Source of the DNA: DATFFO01 sp963744905
GTDB lineage: Bacteria > Actinomycetota > Acidimicrobiia > Spongiisociales > ZC4RG35
Reading direction: 5' to 3'
Assembly (NCBI GenBank): GCA_963744905.1
Contig: CAVUUV010000004.1
Coordinates: forward strand, 210,843 to 274,842
Length of the DNA stretch: 64,000 nucleotides
This document shows positions 19,586-29,051 of this stretch, piece by piece. The notes under the pieces were generated by a model. That model ran no database searches, was not told the origin of the DNA, and saw nothing but the letters and a program-made list of their open reading frames with translations. Every line of letters starts with the position of its first letter. The first letter of the stretch is position 1. The position numbers and the translations under genes are program-made.

Positions 19586-20239
19586 ATGGAACGAAAAATG
19601 GAATCTGTCAATAGGCGATCGTACGACTCCAGCCGGAGGAAGGAGCAGGCCGAGCAGACCCGCCTGGAGATCATCGAGGTCGCCCGTCGCCAGTTCCTCG
19701 ATGAAGGCTTCGCCGCCACCACCATTGGGGCCATCGCCTCCGAGGTCGGAGTGTCCGTCGACACCATCTACAAGACCTTCGGAGGAAAGGCCGGCGTCCT
19801 GCGCGCCGTGTACGAAAGGGGGCTGGCCGGTCAGGGGGCGGTCCCGGCCGAGATTCGCTCGGACGCACTTCAAACCACCGAGCCCGACACTCGCACTGTG
19901 TACGCTGGCCTGGGGAGACTCAGCACCGAAGTGGCTCCCAGGGCGGGCCCGATTCTCCTCCTGATCGAACAAGCTGCGACAACCGACTCCGAAATGGCCG
20001 ATCTGCTGGCCGAACTGGAGAGCCAGCGGCTCACCCGGATGACCCACGTCGCCGAAAACCTGCGCTGTGCCGGCCACCTCCGCACCGACATCACGGTCGA
20101 GGCCGCGGCCGAGGTCATGTGGCTCTACACCGCGCCCAGGATCTACGAACTACTCGTCATCAAACGTGGCTGGCCGCTGGAGCGCTTCGGGACCTTCATC
20201 GGCGAAACCCTCACCGCCGCCCTCGCCCCGCCCGGGTAG
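19586..20239 (+). CDS. TetR-family transcriptional regulator
   Basis: 217 residues (ATG 19586; ATG 19598 also possible). The N-terminal helix-turn-helix has the usual TetR layout: ARRQFLDEGFAATTIGAIASEVGVSVDTIYKTFGGKAGVL at about 32-69. The ligand-binding C-terminal domain is variable. It is divergent from the SnoaL/NmrA operon across a 103-base gap, so it most likely represses that operon and itself. The gap holds partly symmetrical sequence around 19560-19585 with two CCAGTA copies, but no clean operator can be drawn. Confidence 0.88.
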   Translation: MERKMESVNRRSYDSSRRKEQAEQTRLEIIEVARRQFLDEGFAATTIGAIASEVGVSVDTIYKTFGGKAGVLRAVYERGLAGQGAVPAEIRSDALQTTEPDTRTVYAGLGRLSTEVAPRAGPILLLIEQAATTDSEMADLLAELESQRLTRMTHVAENLRCAGHLRTDITVEAAAEVMWLYTAPRIYELLVIKRGWPLERFGTFIGETLTAALAPPG

Positions 20240-20267
20240 CCCCGCATGTGAGGAAGCGAGAACGGCC

Positions 20268-20917
20268 TCACCCGAAGAGCCGGAGCTCAGGAGTGCTGTT
20301 GAGCCGATGCCCGGCCCCAGATGGATCCACCTTCATCCGACCTAATGCGAAGCGCTCACCTCGTCCAGGACCGACCGCAAGAGGGGGATCACATCGGTGA
20401 CGGGCCTGTCCTTCCAGTCGTAAGCCATTCCTCCAGTCGGGTAGATGCTCGGTGAGACTCGTCATGAGCAGCGCGGCATGGGCGGGTAGCGCTCCCCCGA
20501 CCATCTCGCTGGTGATATGGCTCACCAGGACCTGGCCGCCATGGCCCGCCGACATGATCCGTGCCGCCCGGCTCAGCGTCGGTCCGAAATAGTCACCATC
20601 CCGCTCATGAGCCACGCCTGAGTGGAGGCCCATCCGGACTTTGAGCGCTCCGATCTCCCAGTGCTCCGATTCGAGGGCCTGCTGGACGGCGAGCGCCGCT
20701 GCCAGCGCCTTCTGTGGGAGCTCGAGAAGGCAGTCGCGAACGAATCACCCCCGGTGCTGAAGACATATCCGTCGTGGGCGGCGAAGATCCGGGTGAGGAT
20801 CTGGTCGTGTCGCTCCACGGCCCGGCGCATCTGGTCGGGTCGTTCTTCCCACAGCCGGGTGCTTCCTTCGATATCGGTGAACAGGAATGTAACCGCACCG
20901 GTGGGCTGGTTGACCAT
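20268..20917 (-). pseudogene. Frameshifted class III cyclase fragment
   Basis: Start ATG 20917. The first frame carries VTFLFTDIEGSTRLWEERP and GGDSFATAF. After a frameshift between about 20740 and 20640 the second frame continues with MGLHSGVAHERDGDYFGPTLSRAARIMS and VLVSHITSEMV, the end of the cyclase catalytic domain. The sequence then loses similarity near 20450 and no ATPase or TPR region follows. It is thus both frameshifted and truncated, and is probably inactive. Confidence 0.65.
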
Positions 20918-21124
20918 GGGACGAGCGTAGAACATCGATGCTCGGGTTCACCGGACGGCAGGGAATGAAGCCATTCCTTCTCTCCGAGAGGGAACCGGCG
21001 ACAGCCCGACATTCGTCGGCGGGACTACGGAAGGGGACGGGTGGACCGGGCGAACCGAGGCCGTGCAACGCCGGCGGTCTGTTTTGACGGCAGGCCCGGG
21101 TTCGATGACCGATACTTGTCCCTG

Positions 21125-22807
21125 ATGAATCAGAGCCCAACCGACCCCGTCACCGGACGGGCATGCGCATTGCATGGTGATGTCGTCGGCTACAGCAGAC
21201 TCCTGGCCGACAACGAGATCGAGACGCACAACACCCTTCAAGCCTTGAGACGGATAGTCGAAGAGGAGGTCGCAAAGGGTGGCGGCGAGCTGGTCCAGTT
21301 CGTGGGTGACGAGTTCCTGGCCGTCGTCCCTGAGCCATCGGTGGCCGTTCGCACCGCGGTCGAGATCCAACGGGCGATCGCCTCGGAAAACGAGAGTCTG
21401 CCCGAAGGGCACCGGATGCGATCGACTGGGTATCAACCGGAGACATATCTCTGAAGGACGCTCAGTGGTACGGAAGAGGCGATCAACGTCGCAGCCCGAC
21501 TTCAGGCTCTCGCCAGCCCGGGAGGGATCAACATTTCCGCCCGGGTGCTGGACGAGGCCGGTGATCTTCCCTTCGACGTCGAACCGCTGGGGCGGCAGAG
21601 ACTGAAGAACATCCCGGAGCCGGTTACCGCCTTCAGCGTCGTCGACGAGGAGTCACAGACCACTCGTTCGAGGCAGTGGCGTCGACGGCTTCCCAGACCC
21701 AGCCGGCCTTCCTTGGCGATCAGCCCCTTCGTGAACCTCGGCGGCCCCGAAGACAGCCACTTCGCCGACGGCTTGATGATGGCGCTCGTGATTTCGCTGA
21801 TGCGGATTCCGGGACTGGACGTGGTCAGTGAGAATTCGACTCTGCGATATCGCGATCATCCCTTCACGGCTCGACAACTGGGACATGAGCTGGGAGTCCG
21901 GTACGTGCTCGAGGGAGCCGTCCAGCGCTCCGGTGATCGGGTTCGCGTTCTGACACAACTCCAGGATCTCGACACCGGGACCATGGCCTGGGCGGATCGA
22001 TTCGAATCGACTTTCGCGGATGTCTTCGCCGCTCAGGACGACATCGTCTCGAAGATCGTGGCCACCCTCGACATCGAGGTGATCGGTGGTGAGATCGCCA
22101 AGATGTACCGATCGAGCCTCGACTCCGAAGGGGTGGAGCTGGTGTACCGGGGCCTGCAACATCTCGCCAGTGGAACTCCAGAGAGCATCGGCCATGCCAT
22201 CGAGACCTTCCGGCAGGTCCGGGAGCGGTCACCGGATGACGCAATGGGGTATGACATGGGTGCGCTGACCCACCTGCTGATGGCGCTGTGGGGGCAACCA
22301 GAGGATGCCGGGGACCATTACCGCCGGGCCGGGGTCTTGGCCCGGGGCGCCATCGAGAGAGGAGACCCGAGTGGACTGGGCAATACGGTGCTCGCTCACC
22401 TGCTGCTCCGGGACCGCGACTGGGAAGGTGCGATGGAGGCGGCTCTGGAAGCCACCCGGGCAAGACCCTCTTGCGACCTGACGTACGGCATCGCAGCCAG
22501 CGTGCTCCGCTATCTGGGCGAAGCCGACACGGCGGCGCAACTCGCAACCCGGGCCATCCGGCTCAGCCCCCTCTTCGCCACCTGGTACGAGACCATCCTG
22601 GCCAGTTCGCGCCTCCTGGCCGGAGAATACGCCCAGGCGGCGGAATTGGCTGAGAGCGTTGTGGCCGAGGACGATTCACAACTCGAAGCGCTTCTCACGC
22701 TCGCCGCGGCCCAGGCAGCCCTTGGTCGACGTCGCCACGCCTCCGCCGCACTCGACCAGGCCAAACAAGCCAGGCCCGACCTGAGCCTCCGCCTCCTGCG
22801 CCAGTGA
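21125..22807 (+). pseudogene. Class III cyclase-TolB/FlgO-like-TPR regulator with a cluster of frameshifts
   Basis: The ATG at 21125 opens a class III cyclase domain (ALHGDVVGYSRLLADNE, QFVGDEFLAV). Between about 21415 and 21500 several single-base shifts are needed to recover the expected IN-x-GDIS and EAINVAARLQ blocks; three shifts lie within about 60 bases. From 21545 the frame is intact: LPFDVEPLG, then SLAISPFVNLGG with FADGL (the TolB/FlgO-like domain seen in cyclase-TPR proteins) and several TPR units to the end. The dense indels make this a better pseudogene candidate than the other broken genes here. Confidence 0.65.
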
Positions 22808-23046
22808 GCTTCCCTATCGCGACGAAGTCCTGGCCCGGTTCATGGACCACCTCGAGGCATCGGGTCTCGGTTGACCAAGGCGAAGAACGGACTCTGATTG
22901 AGCTTCGCCCCCTCGACCGGAGAACTCAGGGACGTGTCCCCGCTGACGCATCGAGGTCATGTCAGCTTGGACTGTTCACGGCGCACCGGGTCGACGAACA
23001 GTCCGGTTATCAAGGCGACAGCCGATGAAGGGACCTCGAAACAGAC

Positions 23047-23250
23047 TCAGACTTCACGCGCGGCCCGAACCTCGTCGATTCGGACCAGCACCTCGGCCCA
23101 TCGGTCACGCTCCTCGTCGGGTCGATCCGGGTCGTCCCTGACTCCGAGGGCATCCTGGGCGATTTCGTCCAGCTCCTCATCGGACCTGGTCGCGAGCATC
23201 TCGGTCGTGTAGAAACGCTTCGGGTCGTCGTGCAACGCCATCAGGGTCAC
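23047..23250 (-). CDS. Small acidic hypothetical protein
   Basis: 67 residues, or 63 from the internal ATG at 23238. Highly charged, with a helical pattern: YTTEMLATRSDEELDEIAQDALG then DEERDRWAEVLVRIDEVRAA. No membrane segment, cysteine or known motif. Codon use looks like its neighbours. It stands alone between a broken cyclase gene and a 360-base non-coding stretch. Real coding status is plausible but unproven. Confidence 0.45.
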   Translation of the reverse strand: MTLMALHDDPKRFYTTEMLATRSDEELDEIAQDALGVRDDPDRPDEERDRWAEVLVRIDEVRAAREV

Positions 23251-23612
23251 TCCATTCAGTGCGTCTCCCCAACCCTACGCTTCGGCCCGATCGGACAATT
23301 GACGCTCGTGTAGGTTCGGGACCGGGTGGCTCATCCACTGAGACCTCCCTCCACTGCTGACCGGAGCCTCGGCCCTCCACCACGATGTCCACCTCATCGA
23401 CGCTCTTTACGTCGAACTCGCCAAACCAGCTAGAGGCCACCATCGTCACCACCGACTCAGGACTGGCATCCGCCACAGCCACCGCCGAACTCATTCAGCC
23501 CTTACCCCTTTCAGGTGGATCCGCTCGATACCGCTTCACGAAGCACGCCCTTCAGCCTCCCTCGGCATCGACACCGCCCCTTCGGCAACCACCGCCGGCG
23601 GGCGTGCTCGTC
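23251..23612. other. Non-coding stretch, no gene recognised
   Basis: Between the small hypothetical gene and the CTAG-flanked element I see no convincing gene. Open frames here have no ribosome sites and no recognisable domain, and no hairpin or repeat stands out. It may be decayed sequence next to the mobile element. Confidence 0.4.
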
Positions 23613-23779
23613 CTAGGAGCCTGTTGGATAATGCCGTTGCTCGGATTGGCGGCCAGGCGCGCCAGCCGCAAGGCCGAGGTTTCGCCACTCCTTTGCCGGA
23701 ATGGCGGGGCCGAGAACGCAGCGGGTGGTGATGCATGGTCGTCAAGATGGGTGACATGCATTGTTCAACGGGCTCCTAG
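23613..23779. mobile_element. MITE-like element with IS5-type inverted repeats and CTAG duplication
   Basis: The left end GAGCCTGTTGGATAATGC (23617-23634) matches the reverse complement of the right end GCATTGTTCAACGGGCTC (23758-23775) at 15 of 18 positions. Both ends are flanked by CTAG (23613-23616 and 23776-23779), as expected for a 4-base YTAR target duplication. The 159-base interior has no transposase. The right CTAG supplies the TAG stop of the luciferase-like gene at 23776. The terminal sequence resembles IS5-group ends; this family assignment is from memory of those ends, not a search. Confidence 0.7.
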
Positions 23780-24612
23780 GAGCCCATGGCCGCGGCCAGG
23801 GCGGCGACGGTGGAGCCGTCGTGCTGTCCCCCCAGCCCGACGATGACCACGTCGATCCCGGCCTCGAACAGACGGCCGGCGCGGGCAACCACCTCGTCGG
23901 GATCGGGGCCCATACGTAAATGCGATGAACAGGAGATCTCACCAGGATCGCGGCCCACCTCCTTGCAGTGGTCCCAGAGGACACCCCGCAGGCGGCGCCA
24001 TTCGTCCAGATCGTCCTCGGCGAAGAGGGCGTCCCACATGGATGCGTAGCGGGCCACTGCCCGCAGAGTGCGCTTCTCGCCCCGACCGCCGATGACAAAG
24101 GGAGGCCGCGGCTTCTGGACTGGCTTGGGTTCGTTGCGGGCCTCCCGCAGATGGAAGAACCGACCATCGAAGGTGGTGGCTTCCTGGGTGAGAAGACTGT
24201 CGATGACCTCGATACCCTCCTCGAATCGGGTCATGCGATCGTCCACCGAGCCCAGTTCGATTCCGTAGGCTTCAGTCTCCCGCTCGTACCAGCCGGCCCC
24301 CAGGCCCAACTCGAGCCGGCCATCGGAGACGATGTCGAGAGTGCTGGCCATGGCGGCGGTGACGGCAGGATGACGAAAGTGCATACCTAGGACCATCGGC
24401 CCGATCCGCAGCCTGCTGGTGGCCTGGGCGAGGGCGGACAGGGTGACCCACGCCTCCAGGCAGGGGCCGTCGGTATCGCCCCGCAACGGATAGAAGTGGT
24501 CGAAGTTCCAGGCCGACTCGATCACCGGGTGACGGTCAGCCTCCTGCCAGATCTCCAGCATCCGCCCCCAATCGGTGTGATGGGTGGGGGTCTTGATCGC
24601 ATAGCGAGCCAA
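23776..24612 (-). CDS. LLM-class (probably F420-dependent) oxidoreductase
   Basis: 278 residues of the luciferase-like TIM barrel: N-terminal TPTHHTDWGRMLEIWQEAD, the ESAWNFDHFYP substrate region, RLRIGPMVLGMHFRHPAV, and LELGLGAGWYERETEAYG, typical of F420-dependent members. These usually transfer hydride from F420H2 to small substrates. The last codons read ALAAAMGS and the TAG stop is formed by the CTAG at the edge of the inserted element. The native C-terminus may therefore have been cut or replaced by a few residues. F420 use is inferred from family resemblance. Confidence 0.82.
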   Translation of the reverse strand: MARYAIKTPTHHTDWGRMLEIWQEADRHPVIESAWNFDHFYPLRGDTDGPCLEAWVTLSALAQATSRLRIGPMVLGMHFRHPAVTAAMASTLDIVSDGRLELGLGAGWYERETEAYGIELGSVDDRMTRFEEGIEVIDSLLTQEATTFDGRFFHLREARNEPKPVQKPRPPFVIGGRGEKRTLRAVARYASMWDALFAEDDLDEWRRLRGVLWDHCKEVGRDPGEISCSSHLRMGPDPDEVVARAGRLFEAGIDVVIVGLGGQHDGSTVAALAAAMGS

Positions 24613-24704
24613 TGTTCTTCCTCTGCATGTGGGGGTACGGCCGCCACGCTAATGGTGTGTCGCCCGTCTCTGAGAACGATTGCAGCCCCCAACGCCCACC
24701 CGGC

Positions 24705-25556
24705 TCAGGTGACCGGATTGGTCAGGGTCCCCACCCGGTCGATCGATACCTCCACCACGTCGCCCGGCTGCAGGTATCTGGGAGGATCGAAGCCGAGGCC
24801 GACCCCACCGGGAGTCCCGGTGGTGATCACGTCACCCGGCTCCAACGTCATGACGCTGCACAGGGTGGCGATGATGGTGGGGATGTCGAAGATCATCTCC
24901 GACACCGGTGCCTCCTGCCGTAGCTCGCCGTTGACCCGGGTGCGGATGTAGAGGGAGCCCACGTCCTCGATCTCCTCGGCGGTGACGATGGCCGGGCCCA
25001 GGGGACAGAACGTGTCCGCTCCCTTCCCGATCAGCCACTGGGAGTGTCGCTTCTGCAGCCTCCGTGATGAGACGTCGTTGACGATGGTGTAGCCGAAGAT
25101 GTGATCGATGGCCTCGGCAGGGTCGATGCGGTGGCAGGGACGGCCGATCACTACCGCCAACTCGCCCTCGTAGTCCGTGCTACCGGTGGGGTCGTTGGCC
25201 AGCTCGATCGCCTCCCCGGGCCCGATCACCGCCGTGGGTGGCTTGGAGAAGATCACCGGGTGTTCGGGAACCGGCCGAACCTCCCTCACCTCGGTTACGT
25301 GCTCGAGGTAGTTCCGACCCACCGCGAACACGTTCTTGCGCGGACGCAGCGGGGCGAGGAGGCGAACCTCGGACAGGGAATGTCGCGGTGCAGAAGCCGT
25401 CTCCTCCTCGATCGGCGCCTTCGCCTCCTCGCCCCGGGCGATCAGCTCGATCATGTCGGTGGGCCAGCCCCGTTCTGGGGCCAGCTCCACCACTTCGGAA
25501 TCCTCCAGCACCCCCAAACAGGCACTCCCCTCCCGCTCGAATCTGACCAGCCTCAT
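24705..25556 (-). CDS. Fumarylacetoacetate hydrolase (FAH) family protein
   Basis: 283 residues from ATG 25556, preceded by AAGGAG. An N-terminal FAH_N-like segment (MRLVRFEREG) leads into the catalytic domain with VGRNYLEHV, the metal-binding YEGELAVVIG and NDVSSRRLQ, and GTPGGVG near the end. Family members hydrolyse C-C bonds of beta-diketo acids, decarboxylate or isomerise hydroxymuconate-type acids, or act as acylpyruvases. It is divergent from a Gfo/Idh-M24 operon, with a LacI-type operator in the gap. Confidence 0.88.
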   Translation of the reverse strand: MRLVRFEREGSACLGVLEDSEVVELAPERGWPTDMIELIARGEEAKAPIEEETASAPRHSLSEVRLLAPLRPRKNVFAVGRNYLEHVTEVREVRPVPEHPVIFSKPPTAVIGPGEAIELANDPTGSTDYEGELAVVIGRPCHRIDPAEAIDHIFGYTIVNDVSSRRLQKRHSQWLIGKGADTFCPLGPAIVTAEEIEDVGSLYIRTRVNGELRQEAPVSEMIFDIPTIIATLCSVMTLEPGDVITTGTPGGVGLGFDPPRYLQPGDVVEVSIDRVGTLTNPVT

Positions 25557-25595
25557 CCTCGAAACTCCTTCCCACACCTGGTGTCTCCGGTGAAC

Positions 25596-25609
25596 TGCAA
25601 CCGATTGTA
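25596..25609. promoter_or_regulatory. LacI-type operator, core CAACCGATTG
   Basis: TGCAACCGATTGTA lies in the gap between the FAH gene (start 25556, minus) and the Gfo/Idh gene (plus). It is one of eleven related palindromes in the window and could control both directions. Confidence 0.7.
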
Positions 25610-25643
25610 AGGGCGGATGAGAAGGCTGGTAGCGTCGCAAGCG

Positions 25644-26666
25644 ATGGAGGACGCCACCACCCCGACCGAGCCGCTGCGGGCAGGAGTGGCCGGCGTGGGC
25701 TGGTGGGGAGGCGAGTTGGCTCGCGGCGCCAGGGCGTCCGGATCGGTTGAGTTGGTCAGCTGCTTCTCCCCCACCGAGGCCAATCGAACCCGCTTCGCCG
25801 CCCAGCACGGGCTGCGCGGGGCGCCGAGCTGGGACGACTTCATTGGAGACGACGAGATCGAGGCCGTCTTCGTGGCCACCCCCCACTCCACCCACGTTTC
25901 ACTGGTGGAGGAGGCGATCGGGGCGGGGAAGCACGTCTTCGTCGACAAGCCGCTCACCTTGAGCGTGGAGGAGGGGCTGCAATGTGTTGAGGCGGCCGAG
26001 GAGGCGGGACTGGTGTTGCAGGTGGGCCACAACCGCCGCCGCCAGGATGCGACCCGGCACATCCGCCGGCTGATCGAGGAGGGCGTCCTGGGTACGGTGG
26101 TGATGGCCGACACCAACATGTCGGGGCCAACCGGCCTGCGTGGCGACAGCCTCAACTGGCGGAACGACCCCGGAGAGCGTCCGCTGAGCGGGATGACCCC
26201 TTACGGCGTCCACCTGGTGGACACCCTCCACTACCTGATCGGGCCCATTTCGGCGGTGACGGCGATGCGTGGCAGTACCCTCAGCAAGACCCGCCTCGAC
26301 GACGCCGCCGTGTTGCTCCTCCAGTTCGCCGGAGGGGCGGTGGGGATGCTGGGAACGTCGACCTCGGTCCCTACCACCAATCGGATCGGAGTGCTGGGCA
26401 GCGCCGGGTCGGCCTGGAACTACGACGACGGCGCCCGCCTCCTCGTCCAGGGTATCGACGACAAGGCTCCGGCGCCCCGGCCGGTCGAGAAGATCGACAC
26501 AGTCGCCGAGGAGGTGACTGATTTCGCCATCAGCGTCCGTACCGGCCGTTCCCCCGAGGTGGGCGGACGGGAGGGACTGGCCGTGGTCGGGGTGCTGGAG
26601 GCGGCCCTGGAGAGCGCCGACACCGGGAAAACGGTGGAGGTGCGACGGGAGACTCGCCAGGGATGA
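25644..26666 (+). CDS. Gfo/Idh/MocA-family oxidoreductase
   Basis: 340 residues from ATG 25644; an ATG at 25617 in frame would add nine residues but lies only 8 bases beyond the operator. The Rossmann motif is VAGVGWWGGE, then VATPHSTH, the lysine in VDKPLT, HNRRRQ, and GVHLVDTL with the HxxD active-site pair. Predicted NAD(P)-dependent polyol, sugar or cyclic alcohol dehydrogenase. It overlaps the next gene by 4 bases (ATGA), so it is coupled to the M24 hydrolase. Confidence 0.86.
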   Translation: MEDATTPTEPLRAGVAGVGWWGGELARGARASGSVELVSCFSPTEANRTRFAAQHGLRGAPSWDDFIGDDEIEAVFVATPHSTHVSLVEEAIGAGKHVFVDKPLTLSVEEGLQCVEAAEEAGLVLQVGHNRRRQDATRHIRRLIEEGVLGTVVMADTNMSGPTGLRGDSLNWRNDPGERPLSGMTPYGVHLVDTLHYLIGPISAVTAMRGSTLSKTRLDDAAVLLLQFAGGAVGMLGTSTSVPTTNRIGVLGSAGSAWNYDDGARLLVQGIDDKAPAPRPVEKIDTVAEEVTDFAISVRTGRSPEVGGREGLAVVGVLEAALESADTGKTVEVRRETRQG

Positions 26667-27820
26667 GCGGGTCGATCCTTCCCCGTTACCCTCGTTTCTC
26701 CCCCGACGAGCTGCGGCGACGCCGGGCCGACATCACCGAGGCGATGGCCGCCGCCGACGTTTCCCACTTGATCGTGTACGGAGCCGAGCGCTCGGGCAGC
26801 GGCGTGCAGTGGCTGTCGGAGTGGCCTGTGACCCGCGAGGCCGCCCTCCTCGTCGGACCGGAGCAACCGGACGTGCTGCTCGTGCAGCACTACAACCACC
26901 TCCCCAACGCCCGCCGCATCGCCGCCGACACGGATGTGAGGTGGGGCGGGCCGTCGACGATCGACACGGTGGTTGAGCTGCTCGCCCGGCGCCGGCGGCC
27001 CGGGCAACGGGTGGGGATCGTCGGGCCGATCCGCCACGGCGATCACACCCGGCTGGCCGAGGAGCTTGGACCCCTGGTCTCCCTGGACGGCGCCTACACA
27101 CGCCTGCGTCTGGTCAAATCGGATGAGGAGGTGGACCGCCTCCGCTCCGCCGCCGCTCTCACCGACGCCGCCGTCGCCGCGCTGGCCGACCAGGCTCGCC
27201 CGGGAATGGACGAGCGCCGCCTCGGGGCCATCGTCGAGTCCGCCTACCTGGCCGAGGGTGCCACCAACCAGATCCACTTCTTCGCCGTCACCTCCATGAC
27301 CGAGCCCGACATGTGCGTGCCCGCCCAGTTCCCCTCGACCCGGGTGATACAGGTCGGGGACGTGCTCTTCTGCGAGGTCAGCGCTGCCTACTGGGGATAC
27401 GCCGGCCAGCTTCTTCGCACCTTCACCGTCGGTACCGACCCCACCCCCTTGTTCGCCGATCTCCACGCCACCGCTCAGGCGGCGTTCGAGTCCATCTTCG
27501 CTGCCATACGCCCCGGGGCGCACGTGAGGGCCCTGGTGGAGGCGTCGGCGGTGATCGAGGAGCAGGGTTACACCACCTACGACGACCTGGTCCACGGCTA
27601 CGGCGGCGGATACCTGCCTCCGGTGCTGGGAAGCGCCTCCCGCCCCAACCTACAGGTCCCAGACATGATGCTGGAGGAGGGGATGGTTCTGGTGGTGCAG
27701 CCCAACGTCATCACTGCCGACGAGCGGGCCGGGGTACAGACCGGAGAGCTGGTAGTGGTCACCGCCCATGGCGCCGAATCCCTCCATCGCTTCCCCCCCG
27801 GGATGGGGCGGATCGGCTGA
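26663..27820 (+). CDS. Creatinase-like M24 hydrolase lacking metal ligands
   Basis: 385 residues. An N-terminal creatinase_N-type domain (LRRRRADITEAMAAADV) is followed by the pita-bread catalytic domain from about 150. The five residues that bind metal in M24 aminopeptidases are mostly changed: the first Asp is Glu238 in CEVSAAY, the second is Gln249 in YAGQLLRT, and a later Glu is Gln in VVQPNV. The HGYGGG histidine remains. Creatinase and ectoine hydrolase are metal-free members of this fold, so a hydrolase for a non-peptide C-N bond is more likely than a peptidase. It is coupled to the Gfo/Idh gene. The TauE-like gene converges 20 bases later. Confidence 0.8.
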   Translation: MSGSILPRYPRFSPDELRRRRADITEAMAAADVSHLIVYGAERSGSGVQWLSEWPVTREAALLVGPEQPDVLLVQHYNHLPNARRIAADTDVRWGGPSTIDTVVELLARRRRPGQRVGIVGPIRHGDHTRLAEELGPLVSLDGAYTRLRLVKSDEEVDRLRSAAALTDAAVAALADQARPGMDERRLGAIVESAYLAEGATNQIHFFAVTSMTEPDMCVPAQFPSTRVIQVGDVLFCEVSAAYWGYAGQLLRTFTVGTDPTPLFADLHATAQAAFESIFAAIRPGAHVRALVEASAVIEEQGYTTYDDLVHGYGGGYLPPVLGSASRPNLQVPDMMLEEGMVLVVQPNVITADERAGVQTGELVVVTAHGAESLHRFPPGMGRIG

Positions 27821-27840
27821 GTGGAAATCCCGCCGCCGGG

Positions 27841-28581
27841 TCACCCCAGGGCGGAGATGAGCAGGCGGACCGCCGAGAAGGCGAGCAGAGCCAGCACCGC
27901 CAGCTCGAAGGCCCGTTGGGGAAGACGACGGGAGAGAGCCACCCCGAAGGGGGTGACGAGAACGACGGGGATCAGCGCCAAGAGACCCTGGCGAACGAGC
28001 GGGGCGGTGTAGCTGCCCAGTGAAGCCAGCACCACCATCTGGATGGGACCGAGAATCTCGAATAGGACACTGATGGAGAAAATGAAGGCGGAGCGGTCGA
28101 GACGGAGGGCATGCAGGTAGGTGGCAAAGAGAGGACCCCCGCTGCCCGTCCCGCCGGTCATCACCCCTCCGGCCAGACCGATGGGGACGGCGAAACGGCG
28201 ACCCAGCGCCGGGGCCAGCTCGAATGCCGGGCTGGTCAGGAAGCGGACTATGTAGGCAATGACAAGGATCGCAAGCGCCAGGGAGAGGATGCGGTCGTCG
28301 AGTTCGGTGAGGAGCCAGGACCCGAAGATCGTCCCCAGGGTGCCGGCGGTGAGCAACGGGATCAGAAACCAGCGGATGCCGCCGGCGGCGGCCCGGTTCT
28401 CCCACACCAGGTAGCCATTGGCCAGGAGATTGGCGAACGACACCACCACCACCGCCTGCTCGACCGAGGTGGAGGCGGCGATGATAGGAATGGCCAGCAG
28501 CGGCCCGCCCATCCCCGTGACGGCCTTGACCCAGTAGGCAACGGCAACCGTGGCCAGGACGACGACCAGCTCGTGACTCAA
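27841..28581 (-). CDS. TauE/SafE-family membrane permease
   Basis: 246 residues from TTG 28581, which overlaps the stop of the SnoaL-like gene (TTGA); no better start exists before residue 23. About eight hydrophobic segments form the two-repeat TauE/SafE (DUF81) fold, with glycine-rich repeat motifs VTGMGGPLLAIP and GGVMTGGTGSGGP. Family members export sulfite, sulfoacetate or other small organic anions. It is the last gene of a four-gene operon running from 30888 and may export an acidic product. Confidence 0.85.
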   Translation of the reverse strand: MSHELVVVLATVAVAYWVKAVTGMGGPLLAIPIIAASTSVEQAVVVVSFANLLANGYLVWENRAAAGGIRWFLIPLLTAGTLGTIFGSWLLTELDDRILSLALAILVIAYIVRFLTSPAFELAPALGRRFAVPIGLAGGVMTGGTGSGGPLFATYLHALRLDRSAFIFSISVLFEILGPIQMVVLASLGSYTAPLVRQGLLALIPVVLVTPFGVALSRRLPQRAFELAVLALLAFSAVRLLISALG

Positions 28582-29051
28582 GGACCCCCGCCGGTGGCCA
28601 GGTCCGGAGGGTTCACCCCCAGCGCCCGTAGCATCCCCAGTTCGTCGCCGAAGAACCAGGCCTCGGCGATGAGGCCGTTCTCGACCCGCCACAGACCCAC
28701 CTCGATGACATCGACCTGGCGACCCGTGGCGGGTATGCCGTACAGCGAGCCCGTATGGGTGCCCACCACCCGGAATATCCCCCAGACCTTGTCGTCTTTG
28801 GCGGTCAGGTCCAAGAGGATGTTCCGGCGGTCGTGAATCGAGTCGTCGTCCATTCCCGCCGGGCCGTCCCACAGCTCACCGATGTGGGCGAACCCTGCCC
28901 GATGCCGCTCGTAGTCGGGGGCGAGGAAGGGTCCGCGCTCTGCCACCCGGGCGGCCCGATAGGCGGACACCACCGCCAACGCCTCTGCCTCCTGCTCCGT
29001 GCAGGTGCAGGCGTTCGAGCCAAAGAGGGAGATGTGGGGGTGCGCTCTCAT
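28578..29051 (-). CDS. SnoaL-like / NTF2-fold protein
   Basis: 157 residues. ATG 29051 overlaps the stop of the alcohol dehydrogenase by one base (TGATG). The NTF2-like core is VVSAYRAARVAERG, YERHRAGFAHIGELWDGPAG and a C-terminal sheet with VIEVGLWRVENGLIAEAWFFGDE, the pattern of SnoaL-like ester cyclases. An N-terminal CTC pair (Cys15, Cys17) is unusual. It probably acts on, or binds, an intermediate of the same pathway as its operon partners. Confidence 0.75.
   Translation of the reverse strand: MRAHPHISLFGSNACTCTEQEAEALAVVSAYRAARVAERGPFLAPDYERHRAGFAHIGELWDGPAGMDDDSIHDRRNILLDLTAKDDKVWGIFRVVGTHTGSLYGIPATGRQVDVIEVGLWRVENGLIAEAWFFGDELGMLRALGVNPPDLATGGGP

Noticed and set aside
20342..20428. 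28-codon frame on the minus strand (ATG 20428) inside the broken cyclase region
   Set aside because: The GGAGG lies almost against the start codon, there is no homologous pattern and the frame lies in decayed sequence.
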